From Clostridiales bacterium UBA1777 (GTDB taxonomy: Bacteria > Bacillota > Clostridia > Oscillospirales > Oscillospiraceae), in NCBI GenBank assembly GCA_002315275.1, contig DCGN01000107.1, positions 1 to 8,993 on the forward strand: a stretch of 8,993 nt of DNA, given 5' to 3'. Under the pieces are notes generated by a model, which worked only from the letters and a program-made list of their open reading frames with translations, did no database searches and was not told the DNA's origin. This document shows positions 1 through 5,923 of this stretch, one piece after another (within the stretch, counting starts at the first letter, position 1; the number at the start of each line of letters is the position of its first letter). Both the position numbers and the translations under genes were made by a program.

Positions 1-17
1 AAAACCGGGCAATTCTA

Positions 18-46
18 TTGACATCGGAGCGAATGTTTAGTATAGT
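18..46 (+). promoter_or_regulatory. Sigma-A type promoter for the TetR-family gene
   Basis: The -35 box TTGACA (18-23) is perfect. It is followed by a 17-nt spacer and the -10 box TATAGT (41-46), which is 5/6 of consensus. Transcription should begin near 53, leaving a leader of roughly 115 nt before the start codon at 170. This is seen directly in the sequence; the start point is inferred from spacing. Confidence 0.8.
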
Positions 47-95
47 ATGGATATGGGAAATAAGACAGAAGTTGCCCATTCGGACGGGTTTTTGC

Positions 96-118
96 GCGCA
101 GACTGAATTGCGCTTTTT
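96..118 (+). terminator. Possible weak attenuator hairpin in the tetR leader
   Basis: GCGCA (96-100) can pair with TGCGC (109-113) around an 8-nt loop, and TTTTT follows at 114-118. The stem is only 5 bp, so it may be a weak intrinsic terminator or simply chance. It lies between the promoter at 18-46 and the start codon at 170, where it could lower read-through. Confidence 0.25.
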
Positions 119-169
119 GTTTGTGTGCGGGTTAATGACCGCATAGTATTCGGGAAGGACAGATGCGTT

Positions 170-745
170 ATGAAGGCCGAAAAGAGACAGAAGCTTTTGA
201 ATGCCGTCAAGGCAGCGGTCAGCCGCTACGGAGTTGACGGTGCGAGCACGAGGATTATATCCGGTATAGCCGGCGTGAATGACGGACATATATACCATCT
301 CTTTGAGGACAGAGACGATCTGATCCTCAAATCTTATATGCTGTACATGACAGAGTTTGTAGACGCCATCGCCGCGGATATTGACTCCGTCAGAGGACAG
401 CTCCATCTGAAGGAAGGCGCGAGGGTAGTATTCCACAACGCGTGGAGGAGGCTTATTGACGATCCCGACTTCTGCCGCTTCGCGCTGTACTATTACCACT
501 CACCCAACTTCAAGCTCGCTCTTGAGTTTCACAAGGGTCAGGTGAATCAGCTGCTGGATAAGATAGATTGGCTGTACGAGTCGAGAACCAAGGCGGAGAG
601 AGCGCTGTACTCCGTGTTCAATCTGCTGTTTGACTTCTGCGGGCAGGTAGTGAGCGACAGGCTCGAAAATTCCGAGGACACAGAGGAAAGCGCGTTTCAG
701 CTTTTCTACACGCTGCTGTTCAGCCAGTCCAACAGAGCGGAATAA
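170..745 (+). CDS. TetR/AcrR-family transcriptional regulator
   Basis: A 191-residue protein with the TetR layout: an N-terminal helix-turn-helix DNA-binding domain followed by a helical ligand-binding and dimerisation domain. The HTH lies at about residues 26-45 and shows the family pattern T..I...AGV..G.IYH.F, followed by an acidic EDRDDLI stretch typical of the fourth helix. The C-terminal part is rich in aromatic residues (YYY at about 107-109, several Phe) and is not close to any ligand class I recognise, so the inducer is unknown. I chose ATG 170 because GGAAGG (153-158) sits 11 nt upstream; an in-frame GTG at 125 would add 15 residues but has no good ribosome site. The gene is alone between its own promoter and terminator, so its target is not evident. 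It could control itself or distant genes, most often efflux or stress genes in this family. Confidence 0.88.
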   Translation: MKAEKRQKLLNAVKAAVSRYGVDGASTRIISGIAGVNDGHIYHLFEDRDDLILKSYMLYMTEFVDAIAADIDSVRGQLHLKEGARVVFHNAWRRLIDDPDFCRFALYYYHSPNFKLALEFHKGQVNQLLDKIDWLYESRTKAERALYSVFNLLFDFCGQVVSDRLENSEDTEESAFQLFYTLLFSQSNRAE

Positions 746-755
746 TTATAATCCT

Positions 756-784
756 GCGGCACGCATTTGCGTGCCGCGCTTTTT
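756..784 (+). terminator. Rho-independent terminator after tetR
   Basis: A perfect 9-bp GC-rich stem, GCGGCACGC (756-764) with GCGTGCCGC (769-777), closes an ATTT loop and is followed after GC by five T residues (780-784). It starts 10 nt after the tetR stop codon. Confidence 0.93.
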
Positions 785-901
785 GTATATAGGAAACCGC
801 ACCAAGGCTCCGCTTGGAAGGGAAGCCTTGCGGCAGTATAGACGGAGGCGCGGACTCGCTTCGCTCATCCCCACGGGCAGCGGCGAAGGATGCGGCGGGA
901 C
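785..901. repeat. Non-coding spacer with small imperfect inverted repeats
   Basis: This gap between the tetR terminator and the convergent operon terminator has no supported gene. It contains a short hairpin, CCAAG (802-806) with CTTGG (813-817), nested in a wider imperfect repeat whose arms begin CCGCA (797) and end TGCGG (829-833). Downstream, CTCGCTTCGCTC appears near 857-868. The complement of its core, GAGCGAAGCG, recurs at 6583-6592 on the opposite strand, so both spacers may hold fragments of a dispersed palindromic repeat. That link is inference from a 10-base match only. Confidence 0.3.
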
Positions 902-937
902 ATGAAGAAAGCGCAGGCGGGAGGCCGTCTGCGCTTT
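902..937 (-). terminator. Terminator of the NAPRTase-aldolase-membrane protein operon
   Basis: The arms at 908-919 and 926-937 form a 12-bp stem with one G-U pair. Read on the minus strand, the descending arm ends CTGCGCTTT and continues CTTC, a short U/C-rich tract. It lies 15 nt past the stop codon of the last minus-strand gene. The U-run is imperfect, so efficiency is uncertain. Confidence 0.72.
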
Positions 938-952
938 AATGATGGGCGGATA

Positions 953-1468
953 TTATACGGAGAGGATCACGAGGCCGATAAAGAAGCATATCTGCGCCGC
1001 GCCGTTCGTGAGCTGCTCTATCCAGTTGGAGCGAAGGTCGCTGCTGTCGAGCTTTTTGGCGAAAACGATCATCATCGCCATGCCGATAACGCCGAGCGCG
1101 AAGAATATCACGGCGGGGAACGAGCATATGCCGCCGAGAATGGCGGGGAAGCTCAGCCTCGAGGCGTTCACAATGAGCGCGAGCACCATCATGCCGAAGC
1201 CTATCGGCATCAGAATACGCATCTGGATGAAAAGCGCCCAGATGTTTTTCTTTTTCAGCACGACGATGATCTTCCACAGCACCTTCGCCGCGCCCGCGAC
1301 GAGGCACAGCAGCGCGCCGATGATGAACAGCACGCTTCCGAAGAGCCTGCCTATCAGAAGAAAATCGATGCCGAAGAATATAACGGGTATCGCATCCACC
1401 AAGGCGAGCTTCATCGAGAAGCCCTCGGGGACGGTATCCTTTGTCATTTTGGGCTTGGCCTTGCTCAT
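953..1468 (-). CDS. Small multi-pass membrane protein of unknown function
   Basis: A 171-residue protein with a lysine-rich N-terminus and about five hydrophobic segments (roughly residues 21-40, 44-64, 84-101, 114-136 and 154-170). They are separated by short basic loops such as KVLWK and LKKK near residues 61-74, so it is very probably an inner-membrane protein. I do not recognise a family or any catalytic motif. I chose ATG 1466-1468 because the GGAGG ribosome site (minus strand, 1474-1478) sits 5 nt upstream; an in-frame GTG at 1472-1474 overlaps that site and would add two residues. It starts 18 nt after the aldolase stop and is followed by the operon terminator, so it is likely co-transcribed with NAPRTase and the aldolase. 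A transport or sensing role for a related metabolite is possible, but nothing in the sequence shows it. Confidence 0.75.
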   Translation of the reverse strand: MSKAKPKMTKDTVPEGFSMKLALVDAIPVIFFGIDFLLIGRLFGSVLFIIGALLCLVAGAAKVLWKIIVVLKKKNIWALFIQMRILMPIGFGMMVLALIVNASRLSFPAILGGICSFPAVIFFALGVIGMAMMIVFAKKLDSSDLRSNWIEQLTNGAAQICFFIGLVILSV

Positions 1469-1486
1469 ATTCACCTCCGGGATTGC

Positions 1487-2134
1487 TTATTCAACGGAGC
1501 GCAGAAGCGTTTCCGCGGCCTTGGTTATATCGCAGAAGCGGCCCTCGGCTATGGCGGCCCTGTTCGTCAGCACTCCGCCGACACCGAGGCTCATCGCGCC
1601 CGCATCGAGAAACGCCCTCGCGTTTGAGGGGGTGATGCCGCCCGCGGCGAGAATATCAATATGGCTGAGGGGAGCGCGTATAGCCTTGAGATAGCCCGTG
1701 CCCAACTCGGAGGCGGGGAAGAGCTTGACTATGTCGGCACCCGCATCGTGAGCGGCGGCGATCTCCGTCGGCGTCATCGCGCCGGGAACGGACACCATGC
1801 CGAGCTCACCGGCGCGGCGGATGACGGCAGGGTTCGTGTTAGGGGCGACGACGTACTGCCCGCCGTGCGCCTTCGTGAGCTCAACGAGCTCGGGCGTGAG
1901 CACGGTGCCCGCGCCGACGCAGAGCCTGTCACCGAAGGTGTCGGCAAGGAGGGCGACGGTTTCCGCCGTGGCGAGCCATGTGTCGGGGCGGGACTGATCG
2001 TACGGCAGCTCCATGAAGCGGATGCCGCCCTCGAAAAGCGCCCTTGCGAGCTTAATGCATTTATCCCGCTCTATTCCGCGGGCGATAGCTATTATTTTAG
2101 CAGAGCGAAGCTGCTCTAAGATCTTTTCACGCAT
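1487..2134 (-). CDS. eda: KDPG/KHG-family aldolase (class I, Eda-like)
   Basis: A 215-residue (beta/alpha)8 aldolase of the 2-dehydro-3-deoxyphosphogluconate / 4-hydroxy-2-oxoglutarate aldolase family, which splits 2-keto-3-deoxy sugar acids into pyruvate and an aldehyde in the cytoplasm. Family landmarks in order: the IAIARG strand (15-20), the general-base glutamate region FMELPYDQS (E42), VGAGTV (73-78), the PGAMTPTEI loop (117-125), and the Schiff-base lysine K137 in IVKLFPA, followed by AAGGI. Length is normal for the family (about 205-215). The E42 strand continues PYDQSRPDTW rather than the T-R-T run of E. coli Eda, so the substrate may differ from KDPG; the gene symbol is a family label only. 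The start ATG (2132-2134) lies 3 nt past the NAPRTase stop with no clear Shine-Dalgarno, which suggests translational coupling. No other Entner-Doudoroff or uronate gene is in the window. Confidence 0.88.
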   Translation of the reverse strand: MREKILEQLRSAKIIAIARGIERDKCIKLARALFEGGIRFMELPYDQSRPDTWLATAETVALLADTFGDRLCVGAGTVLTPELVELTKAHGGQYVVAPNTNPAVIRRAGELGMVSVPGAMTPTEIAAAHDAGADIVKLFPASELGTGYLKAIRAPLSHIDILAAGGITPSNARAFLDAGAMSLGVGGVLTNRAAIAEGRFCDITKAAETLLRSVE

Positions 2135-2137
2135 AGC

Positions 2138-3607
2138 TTATCTGATACGGTTCGAATTTCTGCCGGCGGCGAGGAGCATGGAATCCTTCAGCTCCATGAG
2201 CTTCTGAGAGAGATCGACATAGTAGTTATGGGGATTGTCAAAGCGCTTCACCTCATCCCACAGCGTGCCGACGAGCTTGGAGCAGCGGGCCTTGATATCC
2301 CGGAGGTCGGGCAGATCATAGACGAGCTCGCCGTTTTTGAACACCTGCACGAGAAGCTCCTCGGCGCGGAAGTTCTCAAAGGTCTTGACCTTCCAGCGAA
2401 CGTCGGGATCGCACAGCTCGAGAGGCTGAGTATCGTCCACCTCCTCGTCGCGCAGGGTGATATAGTCGGCCTCGGCCATGCCGGTGGTGCGGTCATACAG
2501 TCTGTAGACCTTCTTGAAGCCGGGATTCGTGATCTTGCCGACATTCTCGCTTATCTTTATCTTCGGGATTATCGAACCGTCCGCATCCTCGACGGCGCAG
2601 AGCTTATACACACCGCCGAAAACGGGGGAGCTCTTCGAGGTGATGAGTCTCTCGCCGACACCGAAGGAGTCTATCATCGCGCCCTGATTGAGAATGTTCG
2701 TGATGAGGCGCTCGTCCATAGAGTTGGAAACGGTGATCGTGCAGGAGCTCCAGCCGGCCGCGTCAAGCATTTCGCGGGCCTTGCGGGTGAGGTATGCCAT
2801 GTCGCCGGAGTCGAGCCTGATGCCGCACTTGGTGATGCCGAGCGGCTTTAAGACCTTGTTGAAGGCCTTGATGGCGTTGGGAACGCCGGACTTGAGCGTG
2901 TTATATGTGTCAACAAGCAGGACGGCGTTCTGCGGGTAGGTGCGGCAGTAGGCCTCGAAGGCCTCGTACTCGGTGTCGAACATCTGCACCCACGCGTGAG
3001 CCATCGTGCCCGCAGCGGGGACACCGTATATCTGGTCGGAGACGGTGCAGGCCGTGCCGGCACAGCCGCCGATGAACGCGGCTCTCGCTCCCGTGACGGC
3101 GCCGGCGATGCCCTGCGCTCTGCGCGAGCCGAACTCGAGGACGGCTCTTCCGCCCGCGGAGCGGCAGATGCGGTTTGCCTTTGTGGCGATCATGCTCTGG
3201 TGGTTGGTCTCGAGGAGGAGATAGGTCTCCAGAAGCTGAGCCTGAATGGCGGGAGCGCGGACGGTTATGACAGGCTCCCGCGGGAAGATGGGCGTGCCCT
3301 CGGGGACGGCCCAGATATCGCCCGTGAATTTAAAATCGGCGAGATACGCGAGGAACTCCTCGGAGAAGAGCTTCCTGCCGCGAAGGTATTCTATATCCTC
3401 GGCGGAGAAGCGGAGCTTCTGAACATAGTCCACGATCTGCTCAAGGCCTGCCGCGATGGCGAAGCCGCCCTCATCCGGGACCTCTCTGTAAAACACGTCA
3501 AAATATGTTATCCTGTCTGCCATACCCTCTGCGAAATATCCGTTGCCCATGGTGAGCTCATAGAAATCGCAGAGCATTGTGAGATTGATGCCGTTTGCGC
3601 TTTTCAT
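2138..3607 (-). CDS. pncB: Nicotinate phosphoribosyltransferase
   Basis: A 489-residue enzyme of the NAPRTase family, joining nicotinate and PRPP (with ATP hydrolysis) to make nicotinate mononucleotide in the Preiss-Handler NAD salvage pathway; cytoplasmic. Visible family motifs in order: MLCDFYELTMGNGY (11-24), the N-terminal barrel ETYLLLETNH..IATKA.R (127-146), EFGSRRAQG (158-166), the phosphorylatable-histidine region GTMAHAW (H204), LVDTYNT (231-237), GIRLDSGD (262-269) and DSFGVGERL. Length fits the longer Gram-positive type. The start is ATG 3605-3607, with GGAGG (minus strand, 3615-3619) 7 nt upstream. It is the first gene of the minus-strand operon, followed by the aldolase 3 nt downstream, and has a TATAAT promoter about 35 nt upstream. 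No known NAD regulator site or riboswitch is recognised in its short leader. Function is confident from motif conservation. Confidence 0.95.
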   Translation of the reverse strand: MKSANGINLTMLCDFYELTMGNGYFAEGMADRITYFDVFYREVPDEGGFAIAAGLEQIVDYVQKLRFSAEDIEYLRGRKLFSEEFLAYLADFKFTGDIWAVPEGTPIFPREPVITVRAPAIQAQLLETYLLLETNHQSMIATKANRICRSAGGRAVLEFGSRRAQGIAGAVTGARAAFIGGCAGTACTVSDQIYGVPAAGTMAHAWVQMFDTEYEAFEAYCRTYPQNAVLLVDTYNTLKSGVPNAIKAFNKVLKPLGITKCGIRLDSGDMAYLTRKAREMLDAAGWSSCTITVSNSMDERLITNILNQGAMIDSFGVGERLITSKSSPVFGGVYKLCAVEDADGSIIPKIKISENVGKITNPGFKKVYRLYDRTTGMAEADYITLRDEEVDDTQPLELCDPDVRWKVKTFENFRAEELLVQVFKNGELVYDLPDLRDIKARCSKLVGTLWDEVKRFDNPHNYYVDLSQKLMELKDSMLLAAGRNSNRIR

Positions 3608-3643
3608 TGCATTGCCTCCGAAAAGATTTTCTCAGATAAGGCC

Positions 3644-3672
3644 ATTATAGCCTCGTGCAGAGGATTAAGCAA
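3644..3672 (-). promoter_or_regulatory. Promoter of the NAPRTase operon
   Basis: Read on the minus strand, the -35 TTGCTT (3667-3672), a 17-nt spacer and a perfect -10 TATAAT (3644-3649) precede pncB. The predicted start is near 3637, giving a leader of about 30 nt. The -35 box is weak (TTG only), so an activator or the adjacent inverted repeat may contribute. Confidence 0.65.
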
Positions 3673-3675
3673 GCG

Positions 3676-3704
3676 AATTGTTATATGATAAAATATAGAC
3701 AATT
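3676..3704. repeat. AT-rich inverted repeat between divergent promoters
   Basis: AATTGT (3676-3681) and ACAATT (3699-3704) are exact inverse complements. The next bases inward, TATAT (3682-3686) and ATATA (3693-3697), also match after one extra G (3698). The site lies just upstream of the NAPRTase -35 and about 20 bp upstream of the galactokinase -35, as expected for an operator of a dimeric regulator. Which protein binds is unknown. Confidence 0.4.
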
Positions 3705-3706
3705 TT

Positions 3707-3724
3707 AACCGTGTTTTTACGGTT
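3707..3724. repeat. Inverted repeat overlapping the galactokinase -35 box
   Basis: AACCGT (3707-3712) and ACGGTT (3719-3724) form a perfect 6-bp inverted repeat with a 6-nt GTTTTT centre. The right arm overlaps the first two bases of the -35 TTGACT (3723-3728), a position suited to repression. This is a direct observation; operator function is inferred. Confidence 0.42.
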
Positions 3725-3751
3725 GACTTTAGTACACTTTGGGATTATTCT
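3723..3751 (+). promoter_or_regulatory. Promoter of the galactokinase gene
   Basis: TTGACT (3723-3728, 5/6 of consensus), a 17-nt spacer and TATTCT (3746-3751, 4/6). Transcription would start near 3758, about 40 nt before the galK start codon. Confidence 0.65.
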
Positions 3752-3796
3752 GTTATTTGAAGAGCTTTAGCTTTTTATCATTTTAGGAGGATAGCT

Positions 3797-4876
3797 ATGA
3801 GAGCGGAATTGTTTTCTCCGGGCAGGACAGAGCTTGCCGGCAACCATACAGACCATCAGCACGGCAGAGTTCTTGCCTCAGCCATAGACCTCGGCCTGTA
3901 CTGCGTTTGCGAGGACACGGGCACGAAAACCGCGCGTGTCTGCTCCGAGGGCTATGCGCCTATAGAGATCAAGCTCACAAATATGAGCATCAACACACGC
4001 GAATTCGGAACGCCGCAGGCGCTCATGCGCGGTGTTATCTCGGGATTTATCGACCTCGGGCTGAACGTAGGCGGGTTCGAGGCGAAGATAACGTCCACAC
4101 TTCCCGCGGGCTCGGGTATGAGCTCGTCCGCCGCGTTCACGGTCATGATAGGCCGCATCCTCAACGCGCTTTTCAACGGCGGCAAGGTTGACCCCGTTGT
4201 CATCGCGCGCGTTGCCATGCAGGCCGAGAACAAATTCTTCGGCAAGCCCTGCGGACTGATGGATCAGCTCGCCTGCTCCCTCGGCCACGCGGTTTACGCC
4301 GACTTTAAGACCGGCGAGATAGAGCCCATCGCGGCGGACTTCGGCCGCATGGGACTTACGCTCTGCCTCACGGAGACGGGCGGCAGCCACGCGGGCCTCG
4401 ATACGTCGTACGCGAGGATCCCGTCCGACATGATATACATAGCGAATCTGTTTGACAAGGGCGTGCTCGGTGACGTTGACCCCGCGCAGTTCCGCAGCCG
4501 CGGCTGGGACACCTCGAACAGACCCGTCCGCCGCGCAAAGCACTTCTTCGACGAAAACGACCGCGTGCCGCTGATGCGAGATGCGCTGAAAAAGGGCGAC
4601 GCGGAGACGTATATGCGCCTCATGAACGAGTCGGGCCGCTCCTCCGAGATGTATCTGAACAACATCGTAACGAGCGCAACGGGCGACACGAAGCTCGCGG
4701 AGGGTCTGGAAAAGAGCAAGACGCTGCTCGAGGGCATAGGCGCGTGGCGCGTACACGGCGGCGGCTTCGCGGGCTGTGTGCAGGCGCTGATGCCGTATGA
4801 CTATTTCGATAAATACAAAACGGCCATGGAGCAGGAGTTCGGCACGGGTTCGTGCAGAGAGATAAAGCTCGCGTAA
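3797..4876 (+). CDS. galK: Galactokinase (GHMP kinase family)
   Basis: A 359-residue sugar kinase that by family would phosphorylate alpha-D-galactose at C1 with ATP (Leloir pathway, cytoplasm). The substrate motif PGRTELAGNHTDHQHG (8-23) is the Firmicutes form of the galactokinase signature, with R10 and D19 and with N16 where most family members have Glu. The ATP loop LPAGSGMSSSAAF (102-114) is the GHMP motif. The catalytic aspartate is D156 in GKPCGLMDQ, and the third GHMP motif is WRVHGGGFAGC near residue 320. The start ATG 3797 has AGGAGG (3785-3790) 6 nt upstream, and a TGA in frame at 3758 rules out a long extension. The protein therefore lacks roughly 20-30 residues found before the signature in typical galactokinases of 385-400 residues. 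A related GHMP sugar kinase substrate (for example N-acetylgalactosamine) cannot be excluded. No galT or galE is adjacent. It is the only gene between its promoter and the terminal hairpin. Confidence 0.88.
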   Translation: MRAELFSPGRTELAGNHTDHQHGRVLASAIDLGLYCVCEDTGTKTARVCSEGYAPIEIKLTNMSINTREFGTPQALMRGVISGFIDLGLNVGGFEAKITSTLPAGSGMSSSAAFTVMIGRILNALFNGGKVDPVVIARVAMQAENKFFGKPCGLMDQLACSLGHAVYADFKTGEIEPIAADFGRMGLTLCLTETGGSHAGLDTSYARIPSDMIYIANLFDKGVLGDVDPAQFRSRGWDTSNRPVRRAKHFFDENDRVPLMRDALKKGDAETYMRLMNESGRSSEMYLNNIVTSATGDTKLAEGLEKSKTLLEGIGAWRVHGGGFAGCVQALMPYDYFDKYKTAMEQEFGTGSCREIKLA

Positions 4877-4879
4877 CGC

Positions 4880-4915
4880 CACTCAGCCCCGCCTGAACAA
4901 AGGCGGGGCTGAGTG
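4880..4915. terminator. Shared hairpin between convergent galK and thiT
   Basis: A perfect 15-bp stem, CACTCAGCCCCGCCT (4880-4894) with its complement at 4901-4915, closes a 6-nt loop GAACAA. It begins 3 nt after the galK stop and ends 6 nt from the stop of the convergent thiT. There is no real T-run on either side (only CTGATTT on the plus strand), so it may act as a bidirectional terminator or as a 3' end-stabilising structure. Confidence 0.7.
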
Positions 4916-4921
4916 CTGATT

Positions 4922-5470
4922 TCACAGGTCCTCGGCGAGGATGTATTTTCTCATCGGCTTGTAGATGAGCGCCGTTATCACGAGGCAGAGCGCCATGTCT
5001 ATCGCCATGAAGCTGCCGTTGTAGGCGGCGGAGTAGATATAGGGGTTGGCAATGACCGTGTTGAAAACGGCTGTCGGCTCGTAGATGCGGTATATCGTGA
5101 CGCCGCTGATAAAGTGGATGATGAAGCGGCAGACGCTGCCGATGACCGTGCCGATGAATACGCCGCCGCGCATTCCCCTGAAGAAGCCTGCGACACCGAG
5201 CACGCCGAAGGCAAGCAGATAGTCGAGAAGCATCGAGGTGGGGCCCCAGGCATAGGCACCGTCAAGCAGAAGCTGAAGGAGACCGTAGGCAAAGGAGCAG
5301 ATGAAGCCCTGCTTCCGGCCCCAGCGGGCGCAGTAGATGAATATCGGGAGCATGCCGATGCACACGCTTCCGCCCTGAGGCAGCTCGAGCAGCTTTAAAA
5401 AGCTCAGCGCCGTCGCCGCCGCGACCATTATCGCACCCTCGCACAGGGCGCGCACTTTTCTGTGTTCCAT
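4922..5470 (-). CDS. thiT: ECF transporter S component for thiamine (ThiT)
   Basis: A 182-residue integral membrane protein of the ThiT (YuaJ) family, the substrate-binding subunit of an energy-coupling factor importer for thiamine. Family signs: CEGAIMVAAATALSFLK (10-26) in the first helix, the LPQGGS loop (30-35), the LLDYLLAFGVLG segment (81-92), and AYNGSFM (149-155) near the thiamine-binding C-terminal helices. About six hydrophobic helices are visible, which matches the fold. It must share an EcfA/EcfA'/EcfT module encoded elsewhere, as group II ECF systems do; none is in this window. The start is ATG 5468-5470, with a GAGGG ribosome site about 11 nt upstream. Expression is controlled by the TPP riboswitch and terminator just upstream, strong independent support for the thiamine assignment. 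The kinase that makes TPP is divergently encoded next door. Confidence 0.94.
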   Translation of the reverse strand: MEHRKVRALCEGAIMVAAATALSFLKLLELPQGGSVCIGMLPIFIYCARWGRKQGFICSFAYGLLQLLLDGAYAWGPTSMLLDYLLAFGVLGVAGFFRGMRGGVFIGTVIGSVCRFIIHFISGVTIYRIYEPTAVFNTVIANPYIYSAAYNGSFMAIDMALCLVITALIYKPMRKYILAEDL

Positions 5471-5512
5471 GATTTGACCGTCCCTCTGATGAAGATCAAT
5501 TCCAACGGTACG

Positions 5513-5551
5513 AAAAAAGATGACCGCATCGGCTTAACAATGCGGTCATCT
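5513..5551 (-). terminator. Riboswitch-controlled intrinsic terminator of thiT
   Basis: A perfect 12-bp stem, AGATGACCGCAT (5518-5529 on the plus strand) with its complement at 5540-5551, has a 10-nt loop and, on the minus strand, a TTTTTT tract (5513-5518). It lies between the TPP aptamer and the thiT start, so it is the expression platform that stops transcription when TPP is bound. Confidence 0.93.
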
Positions 5552-5570
5552 GTGATGTGCTTTAGCTCGC

Positions 5571-5656
5571 ATTCCTACGCCGGTATTATCCGGATCAGGT
5601 TTGAGGGTTCGAACGCCCGTTCATCTCAGCCGGCTCACGCCAGCACCCCTTGGAAT
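5571..5656 (-). ncRNA. TPP riboswitch aptamer (THI element)
   Basis: Read on the minus strand the conserved TPP aptamer elements occur in the right order: GGGGTGC, then hairpin P3 (CTGGC-GTGA-GCCGG), CTGAGAT, an extra stem P3a (GAACG-GGC-GTTC), AACCCT, and the pyrophosphate-sensing part AACCTGATCCGGATAATACCGGCGTAGG. This last run is given in pieces: AACCTGATC, CGGATAATACCGG, CGTAGG. P1 is ATTCC (plus 5652-5656) with GGAAT (plus 5571-5575). It senses thiamine pyrophosphate and lies about 100 nt upstream of thiT. Confidence 0.97.
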
Positions 5657-5667
5657 TGTCGAGCATG

Positions 5668-5696
5668 ATTATATGCGCGCTCCGCGGGTTTGTCAA
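5668..5696 (-). promoter_or_regulatory. Consensus promoter of the thiT riboswitch transcript
   Basis: On the minus strand, a perfect TTGACA (5691-5696), a 17-nt spacer and a perfect TATAAT (5668-5673). Transcription should start near 5661, only about 5 nt before the aptamer P1 stem. Such a strong promoter fits control at the level of attenuation rather than initiation. Confidence 0.92.
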
Positions 5697-5703
5697 CCCC
5701 GAA

Positions 5704-5725
5704 TTTTGCTCAAATGACAGCAAAA
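5704..5725. repeat. Inverted repeat upstream of the thiT promoter
   Basis: TTTTGCT (5704-5710) and AGCAAAA (5719-5725) form a 7-bp inverted repeat with an 8-nt centre, 8 bp upstream of the thiT -35 box. It could be an operator or an AT-rich upstream element. The rest of 5726-5833 holds only a weak 45-codon reading frame (5749-5886) that I do not call as a gene. Confidence 0.35.
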
Positions 5726-5833
5726 AATTGACAGATAAGGGAAGGACTATGGCAATTTGCAATATAAGGCGGCGCGCTGTACGGGGCGGCAATGGTGAAT
5801 GCTACAAACATATCGGGCACTTCGTTAATAATC

Positions 5834-5862
5834 TTGCAATACCCTGCGGGCTAAATTATAAT
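5834..5862 (+). promoter_or_regulatory. Promoter of thiN
   Basis: TTGCAA (5834-5839, 4/6), a 17-nt spacer and a perfect TATAAT (5857-5862). Transcription would begin near 5869, giving a leader of about 55 nt with no room for a TPP aptamer. Confidence 0.75.
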
Positions 5863-5923
5863 GAGACCGCATTTGCCGATATGTGAGTTCATTTTGCGAA
5901 CAAGTTCCGCTTGGGAGGCCGCT

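Noticed and set aside
890..1627. Plus-strand open frames of 245 and 251 codons opposite the membrane protein and aldolase
   Set aside because: They lie antisense to two well-supported genes, have charge-biased or low-complexity composition and no ribosome site or recognisable domain.
3878..4882. A 334-codon minus-strand frame opposite galactokinase
   Set aside because: It is the complement of a gene with clear GHMP kinase motifs; its Ala/Arg/Val-rich composition is typical of a GC-rich shadow frame.
5728..5756. TTGACA at 5728-5733 as an extra plus-strand promoter
   Set aside because: At 17-nt spacing the -10 would be GGCAAT (3/6); the TTGCAA/TATAAT pair at 5834-5862 is far better placed for thiN.
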